Below are positions 1 to 9,311 of a stretch of DNA of 64,000 bases, piece by piece. The stretch covers positions 54,762-118,761 of the forward strand of contig CAZPPG010000004.1 of the NCBI GenBank assembly GCA_964588385.1. The letters run 5' to 3'. The DNA is from JAHBWV01 sp964588385 (lineage in GTDB: Bacteria > Planctomycetota > Phycisphaerae > Phycisphaerales > UBA1924). The notes beneath the pieces were generated by a model. That model was not told the origin of the DNA and ran no database searches. It saw only the letters and a list, made by a program, of their open reading frames with translations. Position numbers and translations under genes: made by a program. Position 1 is the stretch's first letter; every line of letters starts with the position of its first letter.

Positions 1-852
1 GTCGCACTGTTCTACACGCGTGGCGATGTCCGACACATCGTCGTGATGTACAGCATCAACGTCTTCCTCACCTTCTCGCTCTCCCTGCTGGGCATGTCGC
101 TTTACACACTCAGAACGCGCGGGCGCGGCAAGGCAAAGGTGAAAGCACCGTGGAAACGCCGCGCCGCGCTCTTCATCGGAGGCTTCGCCCTCTGCGCGAC
201 GATCCTCGGCTTCACGATCGTGGAGAAGTTCTCCCAAGGTGGTTGGATCACGCTCGCCGTGACGGGAACGCTGGTCGCCGTCTGCCTCCTCATCCGCCGC
301 CATTACAAGGGCGTTGCAAGCAGACTCAACCGCGCGTTCGAGGGGCTGGAACGGATCCCGGAGCACGCAGGGCTGACGCCGGGCGCGCCCGATCCGTCGC
401 TCCCCGCGGCCGTGATCCTCGTCGGCGGCTACACGGGCTTCGGTGTGCACACGACACTGAATGTCTTCCGTGCCTTCCCCGGTCACTTCAAGAGCATTGT
501 GTTCGTCTCCGTCGGCACGATCGACTCCGGCGGTTTCAAGGGAGAAGACTCGATCCAAGCCCTGCACAACGCCACCGAGCACACGCTCCAGCGATACGCC
601 GACCTGGCAACGCGTCTTGGCATGCCCGCGACAACGCGCATGGCGGTGGGCGCGGACACCGTTGACGAGGCGGAGAAGCTCTGTCTCTCGATCGCGAGAG
701 AGTTCGCCCGCCCGACGTTCTTCGCCGGGCAGGTGGTGTTTGCCCGCGAGACGTGGGTGCACAGACTGCTGCACAATCAGACGGCGTTCGCGATCCAGCG
801 CCGCTTGCAGTGGGCGGGACTGAACATGGTGATCCTGCCCGCGAGGGCTTAA
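1..852 (+). CDS. APC-family amino-acid permease, C-terminal part (5' truncated by window)
   Basis: The reading frame is open from the first base of the window, so this is the 3' end of a longer gene; 283 residues are visible. Three hydrophobic stretches occupy roughly residues 13-37, 53-75 and 80-98, then a soluble tail of about 180 residues follows, starting around the PAAVILVGGYTGFG segment. The phrase TRGDVRHIVVMYSINVFLTF and the soluble tail are typical of bacterial amino-acid/polyamine/organocation permeases with a cytoplasmic C-terminal domain, which import amino acids across the inner membrane. Substrate cannot be told. It converges on the TPR gene with only 10 bases between them and no visible terminator. 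Confidence 0.7.
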   Translation, partial: VALFYTRGDVRHIVVMYSINVFLTFSLSLLGMSLYTLRTRGRGKAKVKAPWKRRAALFIGGFALCATILGFTIVEKFSQGGWITLAVTGTLVAVCLLIRRHYKGVASRLNRAFEGLERIPEHAGLTPGAPDPSLPAAVILVGGYTGFGVHTTLNVFRAFPGHFKSIVFVSVGTIDSGGFKGEDSIQALHNATEHTLQRYADLATRLGMPATTRMAVGADTVDEAEKLCLSIAREFARPTFFAGQVVFARETWVHRLLHNQTAFAIQRRLQWAGLNMVILPARA

Positions 853-862
853 CTCCCCTTGC

Positions 863-3625
863 TCACTCGCCCTTGGCCATCGCCTCGAGCGCCGCGAGCC
901 GCTTCTTGTGCAGCTCACGATCGGGCTCGATCGCGATGAGTGATTCGAGCTGGTGGCGGGCCGCGGCATAGTCCTTCGCAACAATCGCAATGCGTGCAGC
1001 GATCTCGCGCGAGTCCGCATCGAATGGCGCGATGCGGACGACGCGCATGGCCTTCGCATGCGCCAGCGCGACGTTGCCGCGCTCGGCATAGAGGCGGGCC
1101 AGTTCCGCCGCGTAGGCCGGGGAGTGTACCTCTCTCGCATCAAGCCACTCCAGGTGCGGAATCGCCTTGGCTTCCACATCTTCGCCCGTCTCGTTCGCCG
1201 CGCCGGCCGTCAGATAGACCCGCGCCAGGGCCCGATGCGGCGCATCGTCCATCGGGCGGGCCGCCGCGGCTCGTTCCAGCAGATCCGTCATCGACGCGTC
1301 CGGTACGCCCCCACGTGCTCGCAGCTCGGTCTCAACGGAGATCGCGAGCAACTCCGGATGCTCCGGATGCTCGGCGAGCGCCTTGGCGATCGCCGCCCGG
1401 GGCTCCAGCGGCTCAAGCAACTCAATCCCGCCCTCACCCTTCTGTACAGGCGACATCGCCTGCTCAATGAGCGACGCCGCGTCCGGCATCCCCTCCGGCA
1501 AGCGCACGCCCCAGACCACCAACTGGTCGCCCGCCCACGCCTTGAACTCCGTAAAGAACTGCGAGCGGGGCAGGCCCAGCACCTTCTGAAACGCCGCTTC
1601 CTCCGTCGTGCCCTTCGCGTACTCGTCCATCAGATCAAGCGGCGCGCCGGGGCCGTACGTCGTCACGATGTACTCGTACATCCAGTGGCCCTGGGCGTAG
1701 GCCTGTGAGCGGTCGGTCGCCTTCTTGGGGCGAACAAACGCGATGTTGATGCCATCAAGATCGAAGAGCTCATCCTTCGCAAACGCATTCGACAGCAGCG
1801 AAACCGTTCGCACATCGCGCGGCGCGTCCTCAAGATACACCGCCGCCGCCTCTGTAAACCAGTGAGGGATCCGATTGTTCGTGCGTGCGAGTGTCACCGT
1901 GTGCACATACTCATGGCGCACCACGCGGAGCCAGTCGTATGGACCCACCAGATGCCCGGGTCCGTCGGACGGCGACTCCATCGCGACAACCGGTCCCGTC
2001 GCCGCGGCCATCGTGTGCAGGCCCGGCACACCCGTGATGCGGACGCTGAACCACTCGTGATTGGGCATCACGTCAATCGTCGTCTTCACGGGCGGCTCAA
2101 AGTCGATGCCGCCGCGTTCCTTGCCGCAGACGCGGGCGTGCATCGCTTCGAGCGCGGGAAGCATCTCACGCGCGAGGATGGTGTCCCGACCCGCCTTGCA
2201 GCGCACGATGAAGTGCTCGGACTCGAATCGCTCGTAAGTGAGAAGTTCCGTGAGAAGCTTGGTGGAGTTATCCACCGCGACATTGAACGGGTCGAGCGCC
2301 TTGGCCGCCTTCAGCGTGTCGAGCGAATCGACATCACGCCCGGCCTGGGCGAGCATGAGCCCCCGATCAATCAGCGGATCGGCCCAGTGGGGCTCGCGCT
2401 CGACCGCTCGCGACAGATACGCATCGCTCAGCTCGTACTGGCGATTGTCACTGAGGGTGCGTCCGACCTCGTAGAGCGCGAGCGCCGATGCGGGCGTCCC
2501 GGACGACATCGCATCGAACGCCGCAAGCCGGGCATCGGCATCCGCGATATCGAACGCTCCCGCGCTCGCCGCGGCCCGCAATGCGAGAAGGGAACGCATC
2601 TCGGGATGATCCGCGAGCGCGGGTCCGAGGATGTCGATCGCCCCCGCCGCGTCCCGCTGGCGGAGCTGCGCGCGTGCCCGGATCTCCGCCGCCCACGGCG
2701 AGCCCCGTGCTCCACCGACCGGCGCGGCATCCACACCCGCGACCTTCACCGCCAGTTCGTCGAGCTTGACGGCGATGGACTCTGAAGTCTCAAAGTCGAA
2801 CTGATCGACGGACATGTGGCCGAGCAGGCGCCACGCCTCCGCGCACGAGGGATTCAGGCGCAACGCCTCGATCGCGGCCTGCCGTGCCTCGCGCTTGTTG
2901 TCCTTGCTGTTGAGCAGCTCGGCCTCGACCAGTCGCGCCGACCACGACAGCCGATCCAGCTCGTCCCGCGCGCGGGCCAGGAGCGTGGTGATCGTGCGAT
3001 AGTCCTGCTGCGCATCGCGCCACGGACCCTTCATGCGGGCCCGAAGCAGCAACGCACGCACGCCCTCGACCAGGTCGTCGGCGATCGTGATCTGCTTCTC
3101 ACCCATCGCCGCCGCGACCCTATCCAGCATCGCGCTCGCCGCGTCGATCTGCCCGAGATCAAAGTTGGCCTGCGCAACCAGACGCATGGCCCGCATGGAC
3201 GGACCGCCACCCGCCTCCGCCGCCAGCAGCTCCAGGGCTTCGCGGGGCTGCCCACGTTCGACCAGGGCCTCCGCGCGATCAAGGGCCGAGGCCTCCGCGT
3301 TGGAAAGCGACTCGTCCCAGATTCGCCCGCTGACCAGCGCGGCTCGCGCTCGCGAGGAAGCGTCCGCGATGTCCTCTTCCCGCCAGATCCCGTGATGGAT
3401 GCGCAGGTCGCGGGCCTGTTCCGGAGAGATGTACGTCTGTTCGAGGAGGCGCGTGATCGAGGGTGAGAGTTCCGGCACCTGGATCGGCGCGGACTTCTGC
3501 TCCTGCACAACCTGCCCATGAGCAACCATCGGCTGCAGTGAGATCGCGAGCCCGGCGATCAACGCAAGAACGGGGCCGCACCACGACCCTTCAACTCGTG
3601 CGGCCGGATTCGATCTCGCTCGCAT
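863..3625 (-). CDS. Exported TPR protein with peptidase-MA-like zinc metalloprotease domain
   Basis: A 920-residue protein. The chosen ATG at 3625 has GGAGG about 8 bases upstream and opens a signal peptide (basic start, hydrophobic GPVLALIAGLAISL, cleavage near AHG-QVV); the frame extends upstream to 3727 but without such signals. Tetratricopeptide-like helical pairs rich in Ala/Leu fill about residues 60-500 and again the C-terminal 200 residues. Between them lies a gluzincin-type site: HEYVH at about residue 571-575 with a downstream glutamate in WFTEAAAVYLE, the arrangement of the peptidase MA family. It is probably a periplasmic or surface protease or a scaffold; the substrate is unknown. 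Last gene of the minus-strand run from hpf. Confidence 0.75.
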   Translation of the reverse strand: MRARSNPAARVEGSWCGPVLALIAGLAISLQPMVAHGQVVQEQKSAPIQVPELSPSITRLLEQTYISPEQARDLRIHHGIWREEDIADASSRARAALVSGRIWDESLSNAEASALDRAEALVERGQPREALELLAAEAGGGPSMRAMRLVAQANFDLGQIDAASAMLDRVAAAMGEKQITIADDLVEGVRALLLRARMKGPWRDAQQDYRTITTLLARARDELDRLSWSARLVEAELLNSKDNKREARQAAIEALRLNPSCAEAWRLLGHMSVDQFDFETSESIAVKLDELAVKVAGVDAAPVGGARGSPWAAEIRARAQLRQRDAAGAIDILGPALADHPEMRSLLALRAAASAGAFDIADADARLAAFDAMSSGTPASALALYEVGRTLSDNRQYELSDAYLSRAVEREPHWADPLIDRGLMLAQAGRDVDSLDTLKAAKALDPFNVAVDNSTKLLTELLTYERFESEHFIVRCKAGRDTILAREMLPALEAMHARVCGKERGGIDFEPPVKTTIDVMPNHEWFSVRITGVPGLHTMAAATGPVVAMESPSDGPGHLVGPYDWLRVVRHEYVHTVTLARTNNRIPHWFTEAAAVYLEDAPRDVRTVSLLSNAFAKDELFDLDGINIAFVRPKKATDRSQAYAQGHWMYEYIVTTYGPGAPLDLMDEYAKGTTEEAAFQKVLGLPRSQFFTEFKAWAGDQLVVWGVRLPEGMPDAASLIEQAMSPVQKGEGGIELLEPLEPRAAIAKALAEHPEHPELLAISVETELRARGGVPDASMTDLLERAAAARPMDDAPHRALARVYLTAGAANETGEDVEAKAIPHLEWLDAREVHSPAYAAELARLYAERGNVALAHAKAMRVVRIAPFDADSREIAARIAIVAKDYAAARHQLESLIAIEPDRELHKKRLAALEAMAKGE

Positions 3626-3743
3626 CGCGCGTGCCTCCGTACGTATACAACACCTGGGGGCCGATGGGCCGTCGCCAAGCGTGTACCGACAAGGCCAGTG
3701 TACGGTTCGGTGGCCGGCGTGCACCACGCGCGGAAATCCGCCG

Positions 3744-4673
3744 TTACGGGGCCTCGATCCGCCCGCGATACGGCTCGATCCGGACGTTCCAGCCGCGGGC
3801 CGGCGTCGCCGTGTCGAAGATCCGGTGCGGCAGATCCGTCGGGTTCTTCTCTGGATTCAGCATCTGCACGATCGACTCATCCCCCGCGACGTTGATCGTT
3901 CGCGACATCCGGGGAAGCAGATCGCCCTTGCGGTACCAGACGCGGATCTCAGCAAGCTCATCACCGTCCTGCGGCTCGGCCTTGGGGATCAGCGAGAGCT
4001 GGTACGTGCCCTCACCGTTGTTCACGAACGATCGCAGCGAATCCGCCGCGAGCCCGTCCTCCGTGGAGAGAAGCTTGACGTTGTAGCGAGAAAGCACGTC
4101 GTCGCGACGCTGCCCGACCGGCACCGGGAACGGGCCCTCGCCGATGCGCAGCGGATCGAACCGCTCGCCGGGCGGCACAACCTGCCGCTTGATGAACTGC
4201 TTCTCCTTCTCCAGCTTCTCCACCAGCCACTCACCGTCAAAGATGTAGTCTTTCTTCTCTTTCTCGACGCGCGAGCCGACCCGGAGCTGCGTGAACTGCA
4301 CGGCGAATCGCCGCGAAGCCGGCGTGCTGGCGTCCCCGCGATCCACGGTCTCAAAGGAGAGCGTGCCGTCGCGCGTCTGCTCATCGCCGGCCAGAGCGAA
4401 GATCCGCGTGTAGCGGATGTCCGCTTTGAACGTCTTGATCTCCAGGTCCGCCGTCTCCAGCGCAACGAGCAGATCGTCCGCATCATCGATCGCGTCACCG
4501 GGCTTCCAGTCGTGTGCCGGCGCGGTGGCGCCGTCCCGAGCGGCCTGCGCATTCTCCGTTCCCTGCCCCCTCGCCGCACCCGGCACACCAACCGCCAGCA
4601 CAGAGGCCGCTGCCAGCAGCGCGACCCGCGGAGCGTGCCCGGCGGATACACGAAGGGACGAAAGGTGTCGCAT
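3744..4673 (-). CDS. LolA-like outer-membrane lipoprotein-sorting domain protein
   Basis: A 309-residue exported protein; ATG 4673 is preceded by GGAG and begins a signal peptide ending near ARG-QGT. The body has the repeating beta-strand pattern of the LolA/LolB-like fold: strand blocks such as DIRYTRIFAL, GTLSFET, RFAVQFTQLRVG, YIFDGEWLVEKLEKEKQF and a closing stretch with VWYRKGDLLPRMSRTI. Proteins of this fold bind lipid or lipoprotein acyl chains in the periplasm. It follows the DUF3313 lipoprotein and precedes the TPR metalloprotease in the same direction. Planctomycetes carry several paralogues, so it need not be the housekeeping LolA. Confidence 0.65.
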   Translation of the reverse strand: MRHLSSLRVSAGHAPRVALLAAASVLAVGVPGAARGQGTENAQAARDGATAPAHDWKPGDAIDDADDLLVALETADLEIKTFKADIRYTRIFALAGDEQTRDGTLSFETVDRGDASTPASRRFAVQFTQLRVGSRVEKEKKDYIFDGEWLVEKLEKEKQFIKRQVVPPGERFDPLRIGEGPFPVPVGQRRDDVLSRYNVKLLSTEDGLAADSLRSFVNNGEGTYQLSLIPKAEPQDGDELAEIRVWYRKGDLLPRMSRTINVAGDESIVQMLNPEKNPTDLPHRIFDTATPARGWNVRIEPYRGRIEAP

Positions 4674-4832
4674 CACATGGCTCCAGAGACGATCCGCGAA
4701 TCGGGCCGGGAAACAGGCCACAGGGCTCGGACGCGAGCCGCTCACAAGGTTTGTGGGGGTCGCCGGGTGATTGTTGCGGGGAATGGGCCCGGGGCGCGGC
4801 CGGCGTGACGAAGCTGTGACACCCCGAATCGG

Positions 4833-5522
4833 TCAGGGGTGCGTCGCCAGTTCCTTGGCATCGCGGATCCAGAGGTACAAGCGCGACGCCCAATGCCGGA
4901 AGACCAGGCTTGCGTCGGAGAACCGGTCATCCCCGACCGGCTGGGCCGCATCCCGGACCACGTCGGACTCCACCGCCGCCGCGAGCCGCTCTCGCGTCAG
5001 CGAATCCAGGATCTCGATTTCAACCGCAGCCCCGCCAATCTGGACCTGCCCGGTCGCCGGGTCGACCTGCGACGCGGCCAAAGCCGTGACCGCGGCACGG
5101 ATCACCGCAACATTCGGGCCCGGCTCCGTGACGACAGGGTGCGTCGCACGGATCGCCTCCACCGTCTCCTCATGGAGTATCCTTGCCAGCTCGCGGGACT
5201 CCGCATCGGTGACCGACGTCCCACGGGCCGTCCGAGCCGGCAGCACGATCATGGGTTCAACGATGAACGCCGTGTACGACGCCAGCTTTGCGGACTGCTC
5301 ATACAGCGTGCTCGGGTGTCGAGGGCTCGGGCGGAGCTTGGCATAGTCGACAAGGAACCCGGAGTATCGCGTGTCCACGAAGCCGGCCGGGGCCTTGGCA
5401 TCCGTCGGCCGGAGCGGGTCCGGTTCCGCCTCTGGCTGAGACGCACAAGCGCCGACCAGGAGCGTCAGGAGAACACCCAAAGGGATCGACGCGACATGCA
5501 TGTTTCGTGGCGAGCGTGTCAT
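4833..5522 (-). CDS. DUF3313-family lipoprotein
   Basis: A 229-residue putative lipoprotein. Two starts are possible: ATG 5522 (MTRSPRNMHV) and ATG 5501 (MHVASIPL). I prefer 5522 because it gives the signal peptide a basic n-region; neither has a strong ribosome site. The lipobox reads LLVGAC, with the lipidated Cys followed by ASQPEAEPDP. The segment RYSGFLVDYAKLRPSP is the hallmark opening of DUF3313 proteins, whose function is not known. Lies between ptsH and the LolA-like gene on the same strand, 43 bases after ptsH. Confidence 0.65.
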   Translation of the reverse strand: MTRSPRNMHVASIPLGVLLTLLVGACASQPEAEPDPLRPTDAKAPAGFVDTRYSGFLVDYAKLRPSPRHPSTLYEQSAKLASYTAFIVEPMIVLPARTARGTSVTDAESRELARILHEETVEAIRATHPVVTEPGPNVAVIRAAVTALAASQVDPATGQVQIGGAAVEIEILDSLTRERLAAAVESDVVRDAAQPVGDDRFSDASLVFRHWASRLYLWIRDAKELATHP

Positions 5523-5565
5523 CTCTGTAGAGATCGACAAAACGCCCGGCCGTGGGCGAGCGGAT

Positions 5566-5841
5566 TTACTCTTCGTCAAATCCGCGCCCGACCAGGGTCT
5601 GGAGCGCGGCCAGCGCGGCCTCTGCGTCGTCGCCGTCGGCGATGATCTCAAGGGGGGTTCCCTGGGTGGCGGCGAGCATCATCATCTGCATGATGGACTT
5701 GCCGTCAACCTCGGTTTCCTCGCGTTTGACGCACACATTGCACTTGAAGGTCGACGCCAGATCCACGAACGCCATCGCGGGCCGGGCGTGGAGCCCGAGC
5801 CGATTGACGATGGTCACCGTGATGGTCCGGCGTTCCGGCAA
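5566..5841 (-). CDS. ptsH: HPr-type phosphocarrier protein
   Basis: Ninety-one residues, normal HPr length. The segment NRLGLHARPAMAFV carries the active-site histidine (His18) that receives phosphate from enzyme I, and GKSIMQMMMLAA holds the serine equivalent to regulatory Ser46, plus the usual following helix. The start is TTG at 5841, supported by GAGGAG about 9 bases upstream; no ATG or GTG fits. It follows ptsN by 52 bases and hpf before that, the usual setting of the nitrogen-type phosphotransfer chain, which regulates rather than transports. No enzyme I gene is in the window. Confidence 0.9.
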   Translation of the reverse strand: MPERRTITVTIVNRLGLHARPAMAFVDLASTFKCNVCVKREETEVDGKSIMQMMMLAATQGTPLEIIADGDDAEAALAALQTLVGRGFDEE

Positions 5842-5893
5842 GGCGGAGAGTCTCCTCGTGCATCCAGGATCCGGGGCGTGAATCCGACGGGGT

Positions 5894-6370
5894 TCAGCCG
5901 GGGAAGCCCTGAGAATCGGCCTCGTCGATCAGCGTCAGGACCTCGCCGACGTTGGACGATTGACGCAGGAACCGCCGGAACCGCTCCTGCGAGAGATTCT
6001 TGAAGATCACCTCCATCGCGAGCAGGTGTTCCTCGGGCTTGTCCTCGGGTGAGAGAAGCAGAAAGACGGAATAGACCGGCTGCCGGTCCAGGGCGTTGAA
6101 ATCCACGCCCCGAGACGACAACCCGATCGTCGCGCACATCTTCCCGATCGCCTTGTGCTTGACGTGTGGGACCGCCACACCCTTGCCGAAACCGGTGGAT
6201 CCCTTGCGCTCTCGCTCAAGAATCGCCCGGACCAGCTCGTCACGCATGGCGGGTTTGGCCACGCCCGCGGCGATGATCGAATCGACCATCTCACCGATCA
6301 CGTCGTCGCGCTCCGTGGCGGACAGGTTCGCGATCACGGCGTCGCGGACGATGATGTCGTTCAGCTTCAT
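5894..6370 (-). CDS. ptsN: PTS IIA-Ntr-type regulatory protein
   Basis: A 158-residue EIIA domain of the fructose/nitrogen class. The phosphorylated histidine lies in GVAVPHVKHKAI, and STGFGKGVAVPH is the usual lead-in. ATG 6370 follows AGGA at good spacing. Phosphate would come from HPr encoded just downstream; EIIA-Ntr then acts on regulatory partners such as potassium transport or sigma-54-linked functions in other bacteria. The order hpf-ptsN-ptsH matches the classical rpoN-cluster order, though no rpoN is present here. Confidence 0.9.
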   Translation of the reverse strand: MKLNDIIVRDAVIANLSATERDDVIGEMVDSIIAAGVAKPAMRDELVRAILERERKGSTGFGKGVAVPHVKHKAIGKMCATIGLSSRGVDFNALDRQPVYSVFLLLSPEDKPEEHLLAMEVIFKNLSQERFRRFLRQSSNVGEVLTLIDEADSQGFPG

Positions 6371-6406
6371 TCCTTCGTCGCTCCTGCCCCGAGGGGCCCC
6401 GCCCGT

Positions 6407-6715
6407 TCAGCGATTCCCCTCACGCAGACGATTCTTGTACTCGGTCACCTGGCGGCTCGCCTTCTGGGAGGCCTGGTCGATCGCCGCGTACAGATCCTCG
6501 TGCTTGGCATGACACACGAACGGGTCGTGCTTCGGCACCCGTGACACGATCTCAACGTCGTAGTCGCCCTTGTGGTGGTGGTCGGCCTTGGTCAGCGTGA
6601 CCGTTGTGGCCGACACGCCGTCAAAGTGCTTCCCGACGTGCTCCACCTTCGACTCCGCATACGTGCGGATCGCATCCGTGACTTCCAGACCACGCCCGAT
6701 GACCTCGATGCGCAT
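6407..6715 (-). CDS. hpf: Short-form ribosome hibernation-promoting factor
   Basis: One hundred and two residues, the length of the short HPF/YfiA class without the C-terminal dimerisation domain. It begins MRIEVIGRGLEVTDAIRTY, has the conserved beta-alpha fold with HVGKHFD and the basic helix ending QVTEYKNRLREGNR. Such proteins bind the 30S subunit decoding site and inactivate ribosomes in stationary phase. First gene of a minus-strand run with ptsN 36 bases downstream, so expression is probably coupled to nitrogen-PTS regulation. Confidence 0.9.
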   Translation of the reverse strand: MRIEVIGRGLEVTDAIRTYAESKVEHVGKHFDGVSATTVTLTKADHHHKGDYDVEIVSRVPKHDPFVCHAKHEDLYAAIDQASQKASRQVTEYKNRLREGNR

Positions 6716-6825
6716 GAACGCTCCTTCTAAACTGTCGGGCGGCTCAACCCGCCGACGGACTCAACCCGGGCTCACCCAAGGGCGAGCGCGGGCTCACGCG
6801 ATGATAAGCCCCGCAATCGTCCGGG

Positions 6826-7698
6826 TCAGGTGCGTCCGCCTTCCGGCGATCGGGGCCCGTCAGGGGGAGCGACCGGCAGGCCGGGCGTTCCGGGACGATC
6901 CAGCGCCGAGATCGGCTTGCCGGAACTCTCCGGCGTCAGCACGCCCGCCGTGATGATGAACCGAAGGGCCTCATCGATCGACATGGGCATGTCCTTCACC
7001 TCGGCCTCCCGAACGTTGACCACAAACCCCGTGAACGGAGTCGGCGTCGTCGGCACAAACACCGACACCATGTCCCCACCGCCCACCTCGCGGGCCCCCT
7101 TGAGCGACGAACCGGTGACAAAGCCGAGTGTCCAGCACTCCTTCCGGGGCCACTCGACCAGCACCACGCGATTGAACGCCATCGCCTTCTCGCCGATGAT
7201 CAGGTCCACCACCTGTTTTACGTGCGGGTAGACCTGCTTGAAGCCGGGGATGCGCTGGATCAATGCCTCCACGCGCGAGTACACGTGACGCCCGAAGAAC
7301 CCGCCGAGCAGCACGCCCGCCAGGTACACAAGCCCCATCGCGACGATCAGGCCGATGCCGTTCAGCCACGACCGCTCCGCCCACCGCGCCCGAAAGTGCC
7401 TCAGCGAATCTTTCGCATTCCCCTTGACGTACCACCCGCGATCCGGCGTGACCTGCTTGTTGTCCTTGTCCCGCAATCCAGGCTCATACACGGGCAGCAG
7501 CTTGGGGTCCACGACCCTGGGCGCCACTTCAACAACCGTCCACTGCACGCCCGCGTTGATCGGCGCCGCGACGGTCTTCAGCAGGAAGCTGAAGGCCTGC
7601 CACAGCAGCCAGAGCGTCACGATGGACGGAAGAAGGATGCCCAGGCCGCGGAAAAAGAACCGCTTGAAATCAGAACTGAAGGTCTTGCGCTCGAGCAT
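6826..7698 (-). CDS. DUF502 family membrane protein
   Basis: A 290-residue protein starting MLERKTFSSDFKRFFFRG. Two hydrophobic helices are visible: LGILLPSIVTLWLLWQAFSF near the N-terminus and GIGLIVAMGLVYLAGVLLGG around residue 115. The middle and C-terminal part has the DUF502 hallmarks: IPGFKQVYPHVKQVVDLI, a VLVEWPRKECWTLGFVTG block and a VFVPTTPTPFTGFV block. Members are widespread in bacteria and have no assigned activity. The longer frame to 7788 adds a basic stretch I consider untranslated. It lies alone between hpf and a sulfotransferase-like gene, same strand. Confidence 0.75.
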   Translation of the reverse strand: MLERKTFSSDFKRFFFRGLGILLPSIVTLWLLWQAFSFLLKTVAAPINAGVQWTVVEVAPRVVDPKLLPVYEPGLRDKDNKQVTPDRGWYVKGNAKDSLRHFRARWAERSWLNGIGLIVAMGLVYLAGVLLGGFFGRHVYSRVEALIQRIPGFKQVYPHVKQVVDLIIGEKAMAFNRVVLVEWPRKECWTLGFVTGSSLKGAREVGGGDMVSVFVPTTPTPFTGFVVNVREAEVKDMPMSIDEALRFIITAGVLTPESSGKPISALDRPGTPGLPVAPPDGPRSPEGGRT

Positions 7699-7791
7699 GG
7701 TGCGTCCGATGGGTGGTGGCGCGGGCCGCAGGCCCCACACACATTCCCGCCGCACAGCGCGGAGGGCCGCCATTGTACGGAGCAACAATCC

Positions 7792-8514
7792 CTACGCCGC
7801 ACGGCTCGCCGTTCGCCTCGACCCGGCGCGATAGCGGCAGAACGTGGGATGCAGGTGCTCGGCGATCACCCCAGCCGCGAAGACCTTCTGTCCAGACGAG
7901 AGCTCAAGCGGGAACACAGGCAGGGTCCCGCCGCACGCGGCTCCCGGTCTTCCGAGCGGTCCGGCCCGACGTCCCGCGCTTGTGAGGTCCGCCTCGCTCG
8001 GGCGCAGCCCTGCGAACCGCACGATCCGCTCGGCCAGAGCCCACGGATCGTTCTCCAGATCGGAAGCATGCACCTCGAGATACGACTCAAACGTCCCCTG
8101 GCTGATCGCAATCGCGGACATGAAGTCCACGCACGCACGCAGCCCGAGCCGACACTCCGGTGTCAAGGGGCCATCATCCGGCGCACGGGCGCACAGCAGA
8201 TCGTCCATTGAGCACCCCGTCGAACGCCGCTCAACACGCAGCACCCGGTAGTTGGCGAGCACGGCCTCCCGAGGATCGGCACACAGCATCGCCACGCGCC
8301 GACCGGTGAGGGAAGCCGCGAGGGACAACGGCGTCGAGCGCCCCTTCTGCTCCGAGAGGCCCTCGATCCATGAGATGCAGGTGGGATCGACACCCTCCAT
8401 CGACAGCAGAAGCGACTCCACAAGCCCGCGCAGGCGCGGAAGTCCGCATCCGTTGAAGGCCACCACGACCGGACTGCCGCGCGGTGGGCTCTGCGTAGGA
8501 CCGACGTTGTTCAT
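7792..8514 (-). CDS. Degenerate sulfotransferase-like protein
   Basis: About 240 residues from ATG near 8514. The general layout resembles P-loop sulfotransferases: an N-terminal strand and loop (VVVAFNGCGLPRLRGLVESL), a middle ADPREAVLANY segment like the RDPRDxxxSxY PAPS-binding motif but lacking its first arginine, and a late VHASDLENDPW like the YEDL..DP motif. The phosphate loop lacks the usual Gly-Thr/Ser pattern, so activity is doubtful. Function unassigned; the similarity is inferred from motif order only. Neighbours: STAS protein upstream and DUF502 downstream, same strand. Confidence 0.45.
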   Translation of the reverse strand: MNNVGPTQSPPRGSPVVVAFNGCGLPRLRGLVESLLLSMEGVDPTCISWIEGLSEQKGRSTPLSLAASLTGRRVAMLCADPREAVLANYRVLRVERRSTGCSMDDLLCARAPDDGPLTPECRLGLRACVDFMSAIAISQGTFESYLEVHASDLENDPWALAERIVRFAGLRPSEADLTSAGRRAGPLGRPGAACGGTLPVFPLELSSGQKVFAAGVIAEHLHPTFCRYRAGSRRTASRAA

Positions 8515-8672
8515 GGCGGGCTCCGTTGATCGCCCTTCCCCCGAAGGACGCATCACTGGCTATCGGAACCCTCCGCCTTCGGGCTGAGCCCCCACGCCCG
8601 AAACTCGCCCCGCCCCACGCCCACGGTCGGGATCGCGCGATTCCTGCGCGATCCCCTTCACGCCCGCACGCT

Positions 8673-9077
8673 TCACGCGGCCCTCGCGCTCAGGCCACCT
8701 CCCATCAGCAGGTCCCGAGCGTGGCTCGAATCCGTTGCGACCGGAATGCACGCGTCCAGACGCGTCACGCGAAGGATCCGCTTCACCTCGTCCGGCAGAC
8801 CGAATACCACCAGAGAACCGGCGTTGTGGCGGCAGCGCGTGTGCAGATCCACCAGCATGTTCAGGCACGCAGACGACAGGTGCTCAACCCGCTCGAACGA
8901 GACCGCCAGAAGCCACCCCGCCCGCCGCGCCGCGTCGCTCAACTCATCCGAGAGCAGCGCCGCCTGTCGTTCGCGAACCGCCGGACAGAGCACTCCGACG
9001 ACGGCAATCGGAAAGACCGACTGCACCTCGATGAGCGGCCCACGATGGGCATCCATCGCCAAGAGATCGAAGTCCAT
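8673..9077 (-). CDS. STAS-domain protein (anti-anti-sigma-factor type)
   Basis: One hundred and thirty-four residues forming one STAS domain. The key segment VEHLSSACLNMLVDLHTRC matches the phospho-acceptor loop and helix of SpoIIAA/RsbV-like antagonists, with serines in the expected place, followed by LVVFGLPDEVKRILRVT, the usual last strand and helix. Proteins like this bind anti-sigma kinases and release a sigma factor. No partner kinase or phosphatase lies in the window, so it may act in trans. It stands alone; 158 bases separate it from the next gene. Confidence 0.75.
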   Translation of the reverse strand: MDFDLLAMDAHRGPLIEVQSVFPIAVVGVLCPAVRERQAALLSDELSDAARRAGWLLAVSFERVEHLSSACLNMLVDLHTRCRHNAGSLVVFGLPDEVKRILRVTRLDACIPVATDSSHARDLLMGGGLSARAA

Positions 9078-9311
9078 TCGCTGTGTCTCCCGCCGACAGG
9101 CCGGGCCGGGTTACACACCCGCCGCGGCCGACGCACACCAAGAGGTGCAATCCAACCCCTCGCCCGGCCAGCATCCGGCAGCTCGCGCAAGACTCGCGAC
9201 GTGAAAGCGAACCGCCTGCGACGACTGGGCAAACGAGGTCAGCCCAGACCACGACGCCTCCGTCCGCTTTCTACAGACGCTCCCACCTGGACCGGCGGGC
9301 CGCGCCCGGGC

